From Actinomycetospora lutea (GTDB lineage: Bacteria; Actinomycetota; Actinomycetes; Mycobacteriales; Pseudonocardiaceae): 64,000 nucleotides of DNA. The stretch covers positions 1-64,000 of the forward strand of contig NZ_JAQZAL010000012.1 of NCBI RefSeq assembly GCF_028737205.1. The letters run 5' to 3'. The first letter of the stretch is position 1. The number at the start of each line of letters is the position of its first letter. Positions 6,681 through 16,464 of this stretch are shown piece by piece. The position numbers and the translations under genes were made by a program. Below the pieces are notes generated by a model. The model was not told where the DNA came from and ran no database searches. It worked only from the letters and a program-made list of their open reading frames with translations.

Positions 6681-9600
6681 ATGACCGACACCGACACCCC
6701 CTCCGGCGGCTCCGTCGCCGCGGGGGGTTCCGTCGCACCCGGACGCCCCGACGACGCGGCCCTGGCCGCGCTCCCGGACAAGGTCAGGGTGCACGCGCTC
6801 GCCCGCGTCGTGGGCACGTCCAGCCGTGAGCTGCTGGCGGTGCTCGCCCGGCTCGGCGTCGGGGCGCGCAGCGCACAGTCCAGCGTCGACCGCGGCGTCG
6901 TGAACCAGGTCGTCGAGGACCTGTTCCCGGCGCCCGGCGCGCGGGCGGCGACCCCGGTCGCCGAGGCGAGCGCCTCGGCCGCGGCCGTGCTCGGCGACGC
7001 GCCGGCGCCCTCGGACGCGGCCGGCGACCTCGCGCTGCCCGAGACGGGCCGCGACACCACCGCCGACGCCGGTCCTGACACCGCGCACGACACCCCGCTC
7101 GACACCGCGCCCGACTCCGGCGACACCACCGGCCACGTCACCGCGTCGGCCGCCGCGCCGGCCTTCGCCGCGCCGATGTTCCTCGCGCCGGAGTCGACGG
7201 CCTCCGACACCGAGGCCGTCCCGACGCGCACCCGCCGGCGTCGCGGCAGCCGCTCCACCGGCGTCGTCACCCCCGGCGAGTCCACCGAGACCGAGACCAC
7301 CGGCGAGCCCGCGCCGGACGCCGAGGAGCAGCCCGCGGCGGCCCCGGCGGCGGACACGGCGGCGGACACGGACGAGGACGCGTCGACCGACTCCTCGTCC
7401 GAGTCGGACGCGACGGGCGACGGGTCCGAGGACGACGACGACAACGGCCGCCGGCGCCGCCGCCGGGGTCGCCGCGGACGCGGGCGCGGCCGGGGCGGCA
7501 GCGACGACGCCGAGTCGGGCGACTCCGACGACTCGGGCGACACCGACGACGCGGGCGAGCAGACGGACCAGAGCGACGACGGCGAGTCCGACGGCGACAC
7601 CGACGACGGCGCCGAGGGCGACGAGGCGACCGGCGACGGCTCCTCGGGCGGCTCGCGGCGCCGGCGTCGGCGTCGGCGCCGCTCCTCCGACGACGGTTCG
7701 TCGGGCGACGGCTCCTCCGAGGGCGACGACCCGCCGGACACCGTCACCCACGTCCGCGACCGGGTCGAGCGCCCCGAGGGCGGCAAGTCCTCGAACGACG
7801 AGGTGCGCGGCGTCAAGGGCTCGACCCGCCTGGAGGCCAAGCGCCAGCGCCGCCGCGACGGCCGCGAGTCGGGCCGCCGCCGCCCGTCGATCCTCTCGGA
7901 GTCCGAGTTCCTCGCCCGGCGGGAGGCCGTCGAGCGCACGATGGTGGTGCGCCAGCAGGCCGGGCGCAGCCAGATCGGGGTGCTCGAGGACGGCGTGCTC
8001 GTCGAGCACTTCGTCGCCGGCGACGGCCAGAACTCCATGGTCGGCAACGTCTACCTCGGCCGGGTGCAGAACGTGCTCCCGTCGATGGAGGCGGCGTTCG
8101 TCGACATCGGCCGCGGGCGCAACGCCGTCCTCTACGCCGGCGAGGTCAACTGGGACGCGTCGGGCCTCGAGGGCAAGCAGCGCAAGATCGAGCAGGCGCT
8201 GTCCACCGGCGACCAGGTGCTCGTCCAGGTCACCAAGGACCCGGTCGGCCACAAGGGCGCGCGCCTGACCACCCAGATCAGCCTGCCCGGGCGCTTCCTC
8301 GTGTTCGTGCCCGCGGGCGGCGCCACCGGGATCAGCCGCAAGCTGCCCGACACCGAGCGCAAGCGGCTCAAGGAGATCCTCAAGCGGATCGTCCCGGACG
8401 AGTCGGGCGTCATCATCCGCACGGCGGCCGAGGGCGTCAGCGAGCCCGACCTCGAGCGCGACGTCCGCCGGCTCACCGCGCAGTGGGAGGTCATCGAGTC
8501 CTCGGCCGCCGGCGCGAAGGGCTCGAAGGGCCCGACGCTGGTCTACGAGGAGCCCGACCTCCTCATCCGCGTCGTGCGCGACATGTTCAACGAGGACTTC
8601 TCCTCGCTCGTCGTCTCGGGCGAGCGGGCGTGGGAGACCCTCGAGGACTACGTCGCGCACGTCGCCCCCGAGCTCGCCGGGCGCCTGTCCCGCCACACCG
8701 GACCCGAGGACGTGTTCGCCGCGTACCGCATCGACGAGCAGCTGATCAAGGCGCTCGACCGCAAGGTCTGGCTGCCCTCCGGCGGCACCCTGGTGATCGA
8801 CCGGACCGAGGCGATGACCGTCGTCGACGTCAACACCGGCAAGTTCACCGGCTCCGGCGGAAACCTCGAGGAGACGGTCACCCGCAACAACCTCGAGGCC
8901 GCCGAGGAGATCGTCCGCCAGCTCCGGCTGCGCGACATCGGCGGCATGATCGTCATCGACTTCATCGACATGGTCCTGGAGTCGAACCGCGACCTCGTTC
9001 TGCGCCGCCTCACCGAGTGCCTCGGCCGCGACCGCACCCGTCACCAGGTCTCCGAGGTCACCTCGCTCGGCCTGGTGCAGATGACGCGCAAGCGCGTCGG
9101 GCAGGGTCTGCTCGACGAGTTCTCCACGACGTGCGAGCACTGCCGCGGCCGTGGCGTCATCGTCTCGACCGAGCCGGTGATGGGCTCCGATCAGGGGGCG
9201 TCGTCCGGCAACGGCGGCGGCCCCAAGGACGCCAAGGACGCCAAGGAGTCGAAGGACCAGCAGAAGGACGCCAAGGAGGGTGGGTCGGGACGGCGGGGGC
9301 GCCGCGGCCGCCGGTCCGAGCGCTCCGAGGGCGGCTCGCCGGCGACCGTCGCGGCGGCCAGCGGCCTCGTCCCGTCGGGCGACGAGGACAGCGAGGACGC
9401 GGAGTCCGAGGCCCTCGACGCTACCGCGGGCACCGAGGTCCTCGATCCGGGCGCGGAGACCGTCGTCGAGTCCGAGACCGTCGAGTCCGAGACCGTCGAG
9501 TCCGGGACCGTCGAGTCCGAGACCGTCGTCGAGGCGGACGAGGCCGAGGTCGAGCTGGAGGCGGGCCTCGCCGCGGCGAGCGGCGCCGAGCAGGACGGCG

Positions 9601-10013
9601 CCGAGGTCGCGGACGGGACCGAGGACGGATCGGTCGAGACCGTCGAGTCGGTCGAGGAGACCATCCACGAGGCCGTGCAGGCGGAGGTCGCGCTCGAGGC
9701 CGACCTCGCGGAGCACGCCCCCGGCAGCAACGGCACCGGGCCGGACGCCGGGGCCGGCGGACCGGCCGACGCGCCGGCCGGAGCACCGGCGGACACCCCG
9801 CCGGCGCCCCGCATCACCGGTGCCATCGGGGCCGCCCATGGCAACGGGCAGGGCCGGGACGAGGCGCTCGTGACGCCCGCGGGGCCCGCCCCCGAGGTCG
9901 CCGAGGAGCCCGCCGCGTCGCCGGAGCCCGCCGCGGCCCCCACCGGCACCGGGACCGCCCGTCGGGGCCGCCGCCGCGCGGCCTCGCGCCCGGCGGGACC
10001 GCCCACCGACTGA
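6681..10013 (+). CDS. rne: Rne/Rng family ribonuclease with N-terminal IF2-N-like domain
   Basis: 1110 residues starting at ATG 6681, with GAGGAG 4 bases upstream. Order: IF2-N-like helical domain (about 20-85, RVHALARVVGTSSRELLAVL); a long low-complexity region (about 90-400) alternating Asp/Glu/Ser runs with Arg clusters; S1 RNA-binding domain (GNVYLGRVQNVLPSMEAAFV); RNase E/G core with catalytic metal-binding Asp716 (VDVNTG) and Asp760 (VIDFIDM); zinc-link Cys818/Cys821 (TTCEHCRGRG); then a Lys/Asp/Ala-rich and Val-Glu-Ser-rich disordered tail. It is a single-strand-specific endoribonuclease for mRNA decay and rRNA maturation. The disordered arms probably recruit partners or RNA. The 184-bp gap upstream (6497-6680) shows no other gene. 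Confidence 0.93.
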   Translation: MTDTDTPSGGSVAAGGSVAPGRPDDAALAALPDKVRVHALARVVGTSSRELLAVLARLGVGARSAQSSVDRGVVNQVVEDLFPAPGARAATPVAEASASAAAVLGDAPAPSDAAGDLALPETGRDTTADAGPDTAHDTPLDTAPDSGDTTGHVTASAAAPAFAAPMFLAPESTASDTEAVPTRTRRRRGSRSTGVVTPGESTETETTGEPAPDAEEQPAAAPAADTAADTDEDASTDSSSESDATGDGSEDDDDNGRRRRRRGRRGRGRGRGGSDDAESGDSDDSGDTDDAGEQTDQSDDGESDGDTDDGAEGDEATGDGSSGGSRRRRRRRRRSSDDGSSGDGSSEGDDPPDTVTHVRDRVERPEGGKSSNDEVRGVKGSTRLEAKRQRRRDGRESGRRRPSILSESEFLARREAVERTMVVRQQAGRSQIGVLEDGVLVEHFVAGDGQNSMVGNVYLGRVQNVLPSMEAAFVDIGRGRNAVLYAGEVNWDASGLEGKQRKIEQALSTGDQVLVQVTKDPVGHKGARLTTQISLPGRFLVFVPAGGATGISRKLPDTERKRLKEILKRIVPDESGVIIRTAAEGVSEPDLERDVRRLTAQWEVIESSAAGAKGSKGPTLVYEEPDLLIRVVRDMFNEDFSSLVVSGERAWETLEDYVAHVAPELAGRLSRHTGPEDVFAAYRIDEQLIKALDRKVWLPSGGTLVIDRTEAMTVVDVNTGKFTGSGGNLEETVTRNNLEAAEEIVRQLRLRDIGGMIVIDFIDMVLESNRDLVLRRLTECLGRDRTRHQVSEVTSLGLVQMTRKRVGQGLLDEFSTTCEHCRGRGVIVSTEPVMGSDQGASSGNGGGPKDAKDAKESKDQQKDAKEGGSGRRGRRGRRSERSEGGSPATVAAASGLVPSGDEDSEDAESEALDATAGTEVLDPGAETVVESETVESETVESGTVESETVVEADEAEVELEAGLAAASGAEQDGAEVADGTEDGSVETVESVEETIHEAVQAEVALEADLAEHAPGSNGTGPDAGAGGPADAPAGAPADTPPAPRITGAIGAAHGNGQGRDEALVTPAGPAPEVAEEPAASPEPAAAPTGTGTARRGRRRAASRPAGPPTD
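9465..9524 (+). repeat. in-frame 15-bp tandem repeat inside rne (4 copies)
   Basis: Four direct copies of GTCGAGTCCGAGACC (one with a single change), each encoding Val-Glu-Ser-Glu-Thr in the disordered acidic C-terminal tail of the RNase. Copy number could vary between strains. Confidence 0.75.
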
Positions 10014-10026
10014 TCGATCGGACCCA

Positions 10027-10066
10027 CCGTGGCGGGTCCGGCCCCCGGGGTCGGACCCGCACCACG
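10027..10066 (+). terminator. hairpin after the RNase gene
   Basis: A 9-bp perfect stem (10032-10040 with 10052-10060) around a GC-rich 11-base loop, with further partial pairing outside. It lies 15-50 bases after the RNase stop and before the rplU promoter. Confidence 0.5.
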
Positions 10067-10074
10067 GGGGCGGG

Positions 10075-10080
10075 TACCCT
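10075..10080 (+). promoter_or_regulatory. probable -10 of the rplU-rpmA-obgE operon
   Basis: TACCCT in GGGTACCCTAGG gives a leader of about 107 bases before rplU. The leader is GC-rich. I do not recognise a known L21 leader motif in it with confidence. Confidence 0.4.
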
Positions 10081-10193
10081 AGGAGATCGGCGCCCGCCGG
10101 GTCGTCACCCCGCGGCGCCAGCGCGCCGGGCTCGCACCGCACGAGCCGCGCGCCGGAGCCGGAAGCCCACGCAGACAGGAGTCCACGCGGAAG

Positions 10194-10493
10194 ATGTACG
10201 CGATCGTGAAGACCGGCGGCAAGCAGTACAAGGTCGCGGTCGGCGACGTCATCGACGTGGAGCTCCTCGACGGTGACAGTGTCGACCTCCAGCCCGTCCT
10301 GGTCGTCGACGGCAGCACCGTGCTCAGCTCGGCCAAGGACCTCGAGAAGGTCTCCATCACCGGCAGCATCGTCGGTGACACCAAGGGCCCGAAGATCAAG
10401 ATCCTGAAGTACAAGAACAAGACCGGGTACAAGCGGCGCGTCGGCCACCGCCAGCGCTACAGCCGCCTCGAGGTCACGGACATCTCCAAGTAG
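10194..10493 (+). CDS. rplU: 50S ribosomal protein L21
   Basis: 99 residues, full length. It begins [18 protein letters not shown] and ends with the 23S-rRNA-binding segment [13 protein letters not shown]21 binds 23S rRNA in the large subunit. It is followed by rpmA after 10 bases, the conserved L21-L27 order. Confidence 0.98.
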   Translation: MYAIVKTGGKQYKVAVGDVIDVELLDGDSVDLQPVLVVDGSTVLSSAKDLEKVSITGSIVGDTKGPKIKILKYKNKTGYKRRVGHRQRYSRLEVTDISK

Positions 10494-10503
10494 GGGGAGC
10501 AAG

Positions 10504-10773
10504 ATGGCTCACAAGAAGGGTGCGTCCAGCTCCCGCAACGGTCGCGACTCCAACGCCCAGCGGCTCGGGGTCAAGCGCTTCGGCGGCCAGGTCGTCAAGG
10601 CCGGCGAGATCCTCGTCCGCCAGCGCGGCACCAAGTTCCACCCGGGCGTCGGTGTCGGCCGCGGCGGCGACGACACGCTGTTCGCCCTGGTCGCGGGCTC
10701 GGTGACCTTCGGGTCGAAGCGCGGCCGCAAGACCGTCGGCGTCCTCCCGGCGGAGGAGACCGTCTCCGCCTGA
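10504..10773 (+). CDS. rpmA: 50S ribosomal protein L27
   Basis: 89 residues. The N-terminus [20 protein letters not shown] reaches the peptidyl-transferase centre in the family. There is no N-terminal cleavable extension of the Firmicutes type. The [20 protein letters not shown] block is intact. It is preceded by GGGGAGC and followed by obgE, the standard arrangement. Confidence 0.98.
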   Translation: MAHKKGASSSRNGRDSNAQRLGVKRFGGQVVKAGEILVRQRGTKFHPGVGVGRGGDDTLFALVAGSVTFGSKRGRKTVGVLPAEETVSA

Positions 10774-10916
10774 GGCGGCACGGAGCGCGGCGGAGCTGCC
10801 GCGCCGAAGGCCGACGACAGTCAGCAGTACCGTCAGGGGTGGGTCCGGGATCGGGCCCACCCCTTTCGGTCGTCACGACCCCCGACAACAGCACCCCGGG
10901 AAGGACCGAGCACGCG

Positions 10917-12401
10917 ATGGCCCGCTTCGTCGACCACGTGACGCTGCACGTCACGGCGGGCAGCGGCGGCCACGGCTGCGCCTCGATCCGCCGCGAGAAG
11001 TTCGTGCCGCTCGGCGGCCCGGACGGCGGCAACGGCGGACGCGGCGGCGACGTCGTGCTGGTCGTCGACCCCGGCGTGCACACGCTGCTCGACTTCCACC
11101 ACCGCCCGCACGCCACGGCCGGCAACGGCCGCCCGGGCATGGGCAGCTTCCGCAACGGCGCCAACGCCGAGGACATCGAGCTCGCGGTCCCCGAGGGGAC
11201 GGTCGTGCTCGACACCGACGGCGAGGTCCTCGGTGACCTCACCGGCCCCGGCACGCGGTTCGTCGCCGTCCGCGGCGGCCGGGGCGGCCTCGGCAACGCC
11301 GCGCTCGCCGGCCCGTCGCGCAAGGCCCCCGGGTTCGCGCTGCTGGGCGAGGAGGGGGAGTCGCGCGACCTGGTGCTCGAGCTGCGCTCGATGGCCGACG
11401 TCGGGCTCGTCGGCTACCCGAGCGCCGGCAAGTCCTCGCTGGTCAGCGCGCTCAGCGCCGCCAAGCCGAAGATCGCCGACTACCCCTTCACCACGCTGGC
11501 GCCCAACCTCGGCGTCGTCTCGGCCGGCGGGAGCACCTTCACCGTCGCCGACGTCCCGGGGCTCATCCCGGGGGCGAGCAGCGGCAAGGGCCTCGGCCTG
11601 GACTTCCTGCGCCACATCGAGCGCTGCTCGGTGCTCGTGCACGTCGTCGACTGCGCGACGTTCGAGGCCGACCGCGACCCGGTCTCCGACATCCGCGCCC
11701 TCGAGCACGAGCTCGCCGCCTACACCCCGGCGCTCGGCACCGACCTCGCCGCCCGGCCCCGGATCGTCGCCCTGAACAAGATCGACGTGCCGGACGCCGC
11801 CGACCTCGCGGAGATGGTCCGCGAGGACGTGGCCGCCTTCGGCTGGCCGGTCGTCGAGATCTCCACGGCGAGCCACGCCGGGCTCGACAAGCTCGCCTAC
11901 ACGATGGCCGCCGCCGTCGACGACGCCCGCGCCGCCGCGGTGCCCTCGACCGCGCCGCGGGTCGTGCTGCGCCCCACCGCCGTCGACGACACCGGCTTCA
12001 CCGTCGAGCCCGACCCCGAGGAGGGGTTCGTCGTGACGGGCGAGAAGCCCGAGCGGTGGGTCCGCCAGACCGACTTCGCCAACGACGAGGCGGTCGGCTA
12101 CCTGGCCGACCGGCTCGCCCGCCTCGGCGTCGAGGAGGCCCTTGCCGAGGCCGGCGCGCGGCCGGGCGACAGGGTGACGATCGGCATCCACACCTTCGAC
12201 TGGGAGCCCTCGACCCCGGCCGGCGTCGCCGCGATGCGCGGCAACCGCGGCACCGACCCCCGCCTCGAGGGCGCCGAGCGGGTCGACCGCCCGTCGGCCA
12301 CCGACCGCCGCGCCGCCCGCGACGAGCGCCGCCGGCACCAGAGCGACTTCGAGCTCGGCATCGCGCCGTGGCACGAGGACTACGAGGACGACCCTCGGTG
12401 A
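10917..12401 (+). CDS. obgE: Obg family GTPase (ObgE/CgtA)
   Basis: 494 residues starting at ATG 10917 after AAGGA. The Gly-rich Obg fold (about 1-160, with [13 protein letters not shown]) is followed by the G domain with P-loop GYPSAGKSS, switch and [10 protein letters not shown], and NKID, and then the actinobacterial C-terminal OCT domain. It continues into a charged tail ending YEDDPR. It is a ribosome-assembly and stress-linked GTPase acting on the 50S subunit. The upstream in-frame extension lacks Obg homology. The stop overlaps proB (GTGA), so ribosome assembly and proline synthesis genes are co-transcribed. Confidence 0.96.
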   Translation: MARFVDHVTLHVTAGSGGHGCASIRREKFVPLGGPDGGNGGRGGDVVLVVDPGVHTLLDFHHRPHATAGNGRPGMGSFRNGANAEDIELAVPEGTVVLDTDGEVLGDLTGPGTRFVAVRGGRGGLGNAALAGPSRKAPGFALLGEEGESRDLVLELRSMADVGLVGYPSAGKSSLVSALSAAKPKIADYPFTTLAPNLGVVSAGGSTFTVADVPGLIPGASSGKGLGLDFLRHIERCSVLVHVVDCATFEADRDPVSDIRALEHELAAYTPALGTDLAARPRIVALNKIDVPDAADLAEMVREDVAAFGWPVVEISTASHAGLDKLAYTMAAAVDDARAAAVPSTAPRVVLRPTAVDDTGFTVEPDPEEGFVVTGEKPERWVRQTDFANDEAVGYLADRLARLGVEEALAEAGARPGDRVTIGIHTFDWEPSTPAGVAAMRGNRGTDPRLEGAERVDRPSATDRRAARDERRRHQSDFELGIAPWHEDYEDDPR

Positions 12402-13537
12402 GCGCGCGCGAGGCCGTGGCCGGCGCCCGCCGGCTCGTCGTCAAGGTCGGCTCGACGTCGCTGACCAGCGTCGACGGCGGCCTGGACGTCGCCCGTCTCG
12501 AGGCCCTGGTCGACGCGGTCGCCGCGCGGGCGACCGTCACGCAGGTCGTGCTCGTGTCCTCGGGGGCGATCGCCGCGGGGCTGCGCCCGCTCGGGCTCCC
12601 GCGCCGGCCCCGCGACCTCGCGACGCAGCAGGCGGCGGCCGGTGTCGGGCAGCTGCACCTCACCCACGCCTATGCCGAGGCGTTCGCACGCCACGGGCGC
12701 ACGGTCGGCCAGGTGCTGCTGACCTCGCACGACGTGGTGCGCCGCCAGCCCTATCGCAACGCCCAGCGCACCTTCGAGCGCCTGCTCGGGCTGGGTGTCG
12801 TGCCGGTGGTCAACGAGAACGACACCGTGGCCACCGACGAGATCCGCTTCGGCGACAACGACCGGCTCGCCGCGCTCGTCGCCCACGTCATCTCCGCCGA
12901 CGCCCTGGTCCTGCTCTCCGACGTGGACGGGCTGTACGACGCCGACCCGAGGACCCCGGGCGCGACGCTGGTCCGCGAGGTCACCGGCGGCGCCGACCTC
13001 GCCGGCGTCCGCGTCGGCAAGGCGTCCTCGCTCGGCACCGGTGGCATGGCGTCGAAGCTCGCCGCGGCCGACCTCGCCAGCGGCGCCGGGGTGCCCGTGC
13101 TCGTCGCCGCCGCCGCCGACGCGCCCGCGGCGCTCGACGGCGCCGGGGTGGGCACGGTGTTCGCGCCGCACGGGCCACGGCTCTCGGCGCGCCGGTTCTG
13201 GCTGCGCCACATGGCCGGCACGCGCGGGCGTCTGCACCTCGACGCGGGCGCGGTCCGCGCCGTCGTCGGGCGACGCCGCTCGCTGCTCGCGGCCGGGATC
13301 GTCGGCTCCGACGGCGACTTCGAGGCCGGCGACGTCGTCGACCTCGTCGACCCGCGCGGCGAGGTCGTCGCCCGCGGCGTCGTCGCGTTCGATGCCGAGG
13401 AGCTGCCCGAGATCTCCGGACGCTCCAGCGACGACCTCCCGGCGGAGCTGCGCCGCGAGGTGGTGCACGCCGACGACCTGGTGCCCGTCGTCACGACGGT
13501 CCCGTCCCCCGAATCCGCCGAGGTGAGCTCGCCGTGA
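12398..13537 (+). CDS. proB: glutamate 5-kinase
   Basis: 379 residues. It catalyses ATP-dependent phosphorylation of glutamate, the first step of proline synthesis. The amino-acid kinase domain shows [32 protein letters not shown] and GTGGMASK. The C-terminal 100 residues are a PUA domain ([14 protein letters not shown]). GTG 12398 overlaps the obgE stop, and the proB stop overlaps proA. Confidence 0.96.
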   Translation: MSAREAVAGARRLVVKVGSTSLTSVDGGLDVARLEALVDAVAARATVTQVVLVSSGAIAAGLRPLGLPRRPRDLATQQAAAGVGQLHLTHAYAEAFARHGRTVGQVLLTSHDVVRRQPYRNAQRTFERLLGLGVVPVVNENDTVATDEIRFGDNDRLAALVAHVISADALVLLSDVDGLYDADPRTPGATLVREVTGGADLAGVRVGKASSLGTGGMASKLAAADLASGAGVPVLVAAAADAPAALDGAGVGTVFAPHGPRLSARRFWLRHMAGTRGRLHLDAGAVRAVVGRRRSLLAAGIVGSDGDFEAGDVVDLVDPRGEVVARGVVAFDAEELPEISGRSSDDLPAELRREVVHADDLVPVVTTVPSPESAEVSSP

Positions 13538-14811
13538 CCACCGCACCCCCCGTCGCCGCGGATCCCGCCGCGATCGTCACCGACTGCGGCCGCCGCGCCG
13601 CCGCCGCGGCCCCGCGCATGGCCGCGGCGAACGACCACGAGGTCGCCGAGGCCCTGCGGGGCATGGCCCGGCTGCTCACCGAGGCCGCGGACACGGTGCT
13701 CACCGCCAACCTCGCCGACCTCGAGGCCGCCGAGCAGGCCGGCACCACGGCCGCGCTCGTCGACCGCCTGCGCCTCGACCGGCCGCGCCTCGACGCGATG
13801 GCCGCGACGCTGCGCGAGCTCGCCGACGTGCCCTCGCCCGCGATCGACACCGTGCTCGAGGAGCGTCCCGACGGCCTGCGGCTGATCGAGCGGCGGCGGC
13901 CGGTCGGGGTGATCGGCGCGAACTTCGAGGCCCGGCCGAACGTGGTCGTCGACGTCGCGTCGCAGCTGGTGAAGTCCCGCAACGCCGGGGTCCTGCGCAC
14001 CGGGGGCGCCGCGCTCGCCTCGGCCACCGCGCTCATGGAGACCGTCGTGGCCCCGGCCCTGGCCGGCGCGGGCCTCGACCCCGACGCGGTCGTGCTGGTC
14101 ACCGACCCGCGCCGGGAGTGCGCCGTCGAGCTCGTGCGCCGCCCCGCGCTCATCCCGCTGGTGATCCTGCGCGGTTCCGGCGACACCACCCGCTCGCTCG
14201 GCCTCGAGGCCGCCCAGCACGGCGTGCGCACCCTCGCCCACGCCGACGGCGGCGGCGTCCTCTACATCGACCGCGCCGCCCCGCCGGACCTGACGCGCTC
14301 GATGGTCACCGCGTCGATCGACCGGCTCGGCGTCTGCAACCGGCTCAATCTCCTCCTCGTCGAGCGCCACCGGTGGGACGAGGTCGTCCCGGGGCTCGTC
14401 GAGCTGCTCGAGGGGCACGGGCTGCGCGCCTCGCTGCCCCCGCACGACCACGCGCTCGGGCACGAGTGGGCGCTCGACGACGGCCACGAGGCGACGGTGA
14501 CGGTCGCGCCCGCCGAGGGGCCCGCCGACGCCGCCGCCATCGCCAACCGGGAGACCTCGGGGCTGGCGGCCGCGATCGCCACCGCCGACGAGGCCGCGGC
14601 GCGTGCGTTCCTCGACACCTACGCCGGCACCGGCGCCTTCTGGAACGCGACGACCCGGCTCCTCGACGGCGTGAAGCTGCGCCGCGTGCCGGAGACCGGG
14701 ATCAACGTCGACCACGTCCCCGGCCCGCGCGGCCCGGTGGTGTTCACCGACCTGTGCCTGCGCCAGTACGTGGTCGTGCCCGCGTCGACGGCGATCGGGC
14801 ACCCGGAGTAG
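13534..14811 (+). CDS. proA: gamma-glutamyl phosphate reductase
   Basis: 425 residues. NADPH-dependent aldehyde-dehydrogenase-fold enzyme that converts glutamyl phosphate to the semialdehyde. The N-terminal [21 protein letters not shown], the [18 protein letters not shown] block and [11 protein letters not shown] are visible, and the catalytic Cys lies in [14 protein letters not shown]. It is coupled to proB by a GTGA overlap. A hairpin follows at 14922. Confidence 0.95.
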   Translation: MTTAPPVAADPAAIVTDCGRRAAAAAPRMAAANDHEVAEALRGMARLLTEAADTVLTANLADLEAAEQAGTTAALVDRLRLDRPRLDAMAATLRELADVPSPAIDTVLEERPDGLRLIERRRPVGVIGANFEARPNVVVDVASQLVKSRNAGVLRTGGAALASATALMETVVAPALAGAGLDPDAVVLVTDPRRECAVELVRRPALIPLVILRGSGDTTRSLGLEAAQHGVRTLAHADGGGVLYIDRAAPPDLTRSMVTASIDRLGVCNRLNLLLVERHRWDEVVPGLVELLEGHGLRASLPPHDHALGHEWALDDGHEATVTVAPAEGPADAAAIANRETSGLAAAIATADEAAARAFLDTYAGTGAFWNATTRLLDGVKLRRVPETGINVDHVPGPRGPVVFTDLCLRQYVVVPASTAIGHPE

Positions 14812-14921
14812 TCCCGGGGTCGGCTGTGGGCTCCACAGTCCGTGGCGCACGCCCATCCCCCGATCGGTTGCCCACGAGGAGGACGCGGGGCACGGCGGGG
14901 GATGCGGCCGTCGGGCCCGGG

Positions 14922-14949
14922 CGACCCGTGGTCCCGCGGACACGGGTCG
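14922..14949. terminator. bidirectional hairpin between proA and the minus-strand membrane gene
   Basis: A stem of 12 bp with one bulged G (14922-14934 with 14938-14949) and a 3-base CGC loop, ending 6 bases from the stop of the convergent gene. The arm GGACACGGGTCG recurs in the hairpin at 35594, so this is probably a reused terminator sequence. Confidence 0.65.
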
Positions 14950-14954
14950 GGGGC

Positions 14955-15664
14955 TCAGAGCAGGTCGCGGGTGGCGCGCCCGTTCTCGAGGGCCTCCGCG
15001 GACAGGGCGCGGGCCCGTGCGGTCGGCTCCTTCGCGCTGATCCGCTCGTGCACCGCGGCCGTGCCGTACTCGCGGCGGTGGTCGAGATCGCGGGCGACGC
15101 GCAGGAGCTCGCGCAGGTTCTCGGTGACCACGGCGACGTCCTCGGCGTCCTCGTCGGTGCTGTGGGCGGCGTCCTTGGAGACGGCGGACCACACGATGGC
15201 GGCCAGGTGGCGCGGCGCGTCGAGGATCCCGTCCTGCCAGGCCAGGGTGGAGGCGATCTCCTCGGCGAGCGAGCACACCGTGGCCCGCGGGTCGTCGGCC
15301 GGGATCTCGGCCCAGGGGTCGGTGTCGCGGTGGTCCTCGCGGTACTCCTTCTCCCGGTCCGGGCCGATGATCCCGGCGATGATCCCGCCCACGACGAAGC
15401 CGCCGACGACGCCCGCGACGAACCAGAGGACGTAGCTCAGCAGGGACGTCCCGAGCAGCAGCGGGAGCCCGATGCCGCCGAGGATCGTCATCGTCCAGAA
15501 CAGGGAGTCCTCGGGCCCGTTGTTCTGGTACCGGAGGTCGCTGCGGACGACCGTCTCCTGCAGGTCCTTGCGGTCCTTCACGAGCTCGGGCGCGAACACC
15601 CGGACCCGCCGGGCGTGACGACGAGCTGGGGCAGCGGTGTGCGTCGGTCCTTCTCGCGGCTCAT
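14955..15664 (-). CDS. two-TM membrane protein, frameshifted as written
   Basis: The reading frame from 14955 upward covers about 220 residues. It has two hydrophobic stretches (MTILGGIGLPLLLGTSLLS and VLWFVAGVVGGFVVGGIIAGIIG), then an acidic linker and a helical C-terminal domain (about 130 residues). In this frame the N-terminus runs into implausible Arg/His-rich sequence up to GTG 15689. In the neighbouring frame, ATG 15664 has a strong GGGGGG ribosome site and encodes MSREKDRRTPLPQLVVTPGG. Adding one base in the CCC at 15604-15606 (GGG on this strand) joins it to VRVFAPELVKDRKDL. I take 15664 as the true start and a one-base loss as an error or lesion. No family recognised. Confidence 0.65.
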
Positions 15665-15765
15665 GGACGTCCCCCCTGTGGTTGCTCACCCTCAGTGAAA
15701 CCCACCAGGGCTGCCGGCGGTAGCGCCGGTGCGGACGGCCGCCGACCGGTTGCGCAGGGTGAGCG

Positions 15766-16464
15766 TCAGCGACCCAGGACCACGCCCCGGTCGCGGACCT
15801 GGTCCCACACCTCGTAGGGCAGGTCCGCCCAGGCGAAGACGTCGTCGACGGCGGCGAACCGGCCGGCCGCCGCCCGGCACCCGACGATGCGCTCGGCGTG
15901 GACAGGGGCGATGCCGAGGGTCCGGGCGATCACGGGGCCCGGCGCGGTGTTGAGGTCGACGAGGCCGCCGTCGTCGTAGGTGCGCGCCAGGTCCGGGCGC
16001 CCGATGCGCAGCTCGCGCGCGAGCAGCGGGTCCTCCGCGGCCAGGCGCCGGGCCTCGGCGCGGCGGTCGCGGGCGGCCAGCACCGCGGCGATGGCGGGGT
16101 CCGGCGGCGGCCGGTCCCACCCGGTGGGCCGGGCCGGGCGCGGGAAGACCCGCGGGCGGATGAGGATCAGCAGCACGAGGCCCCCGATGAGGCCGGTGAC
16201 CAGCCCGAGGGACGAGAGGGCCGACGCGAGGCCGTGGTACTGCCCGTCCGGCGTGCGGTCGGCGGCCTGGTTCAGCGCGAACGACCCGACGACGAGGACC
16301 ACCGAGGCGACGGTGAGCGCGACGTAGGGCGCCCGGCGGGTCCGCACGGCCGCGTGCGCGAGCGGCACGGGCAGCAGGAGACCCATGCTGAGCACGTGCA
16401 CGAAGAACCACCAGCCGCCGCGGGTGAACCAGTTCCCGGAGTGCGGCGGCGCCGGGGTTGTCAC
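15766..16464 (-). CDS. membrane protein with ComEA-type helix-hairpin-helix domain
   Basis: 232 residues starting at GTG 16464, overlapping the acyl-CoA synthetase stop by 4 bp. The N-terminal half has three to four hydrophobic helices (WWFFVHVLSMGLLLPVPLA, YVALTVASVVLVVGSFAL, LGLVTGLIGGLVLLILI). The C-terminal half carries a helix-hairpin-helix unit (VDLNTAPGPVIARTLGI, HAERIVGCRAAAGRF) like that of ComEA and PulK/GspK. In other HhH proteins this unit binds DNA or structures a complex. It is distinct from the comEA gene at 32051. Function is unknown. Confidence 0.65.
   Translation of the reverse strand: MTTPAPPHSGNWFTRGGWWFFVHVLSMGLLLPVPLAHAAVRTRRAPYVALTVASVVLVVGSFALNQAADRTPDGQYHGLASALSSLGLVTGLIGGLVLLILIRPRVFPRPARPTGWDRPPPDPAIAAVLAARDRRAEARRLAAEDPLLARELRIGRPDLARTYDDGGLVDLNTAPGPVIARTLGIAPVHAERIVGCRAAAGRFAAVDDVFAWADLPYEVWDQVRDRGVVLGR

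Noticed and set aside
9465-9524. CRISPR-like array
   Set aside because: The 15-bp units are contiguous, in frame and without spacers; they are coding tandem repeats.
10781-10801. GCGGAGC-rich stretch after rpmA as another repeat copy
   Set aside because: It lacks the GGGAGACG head and the GAGCTCG tail. GGAGC words are common by composition here.
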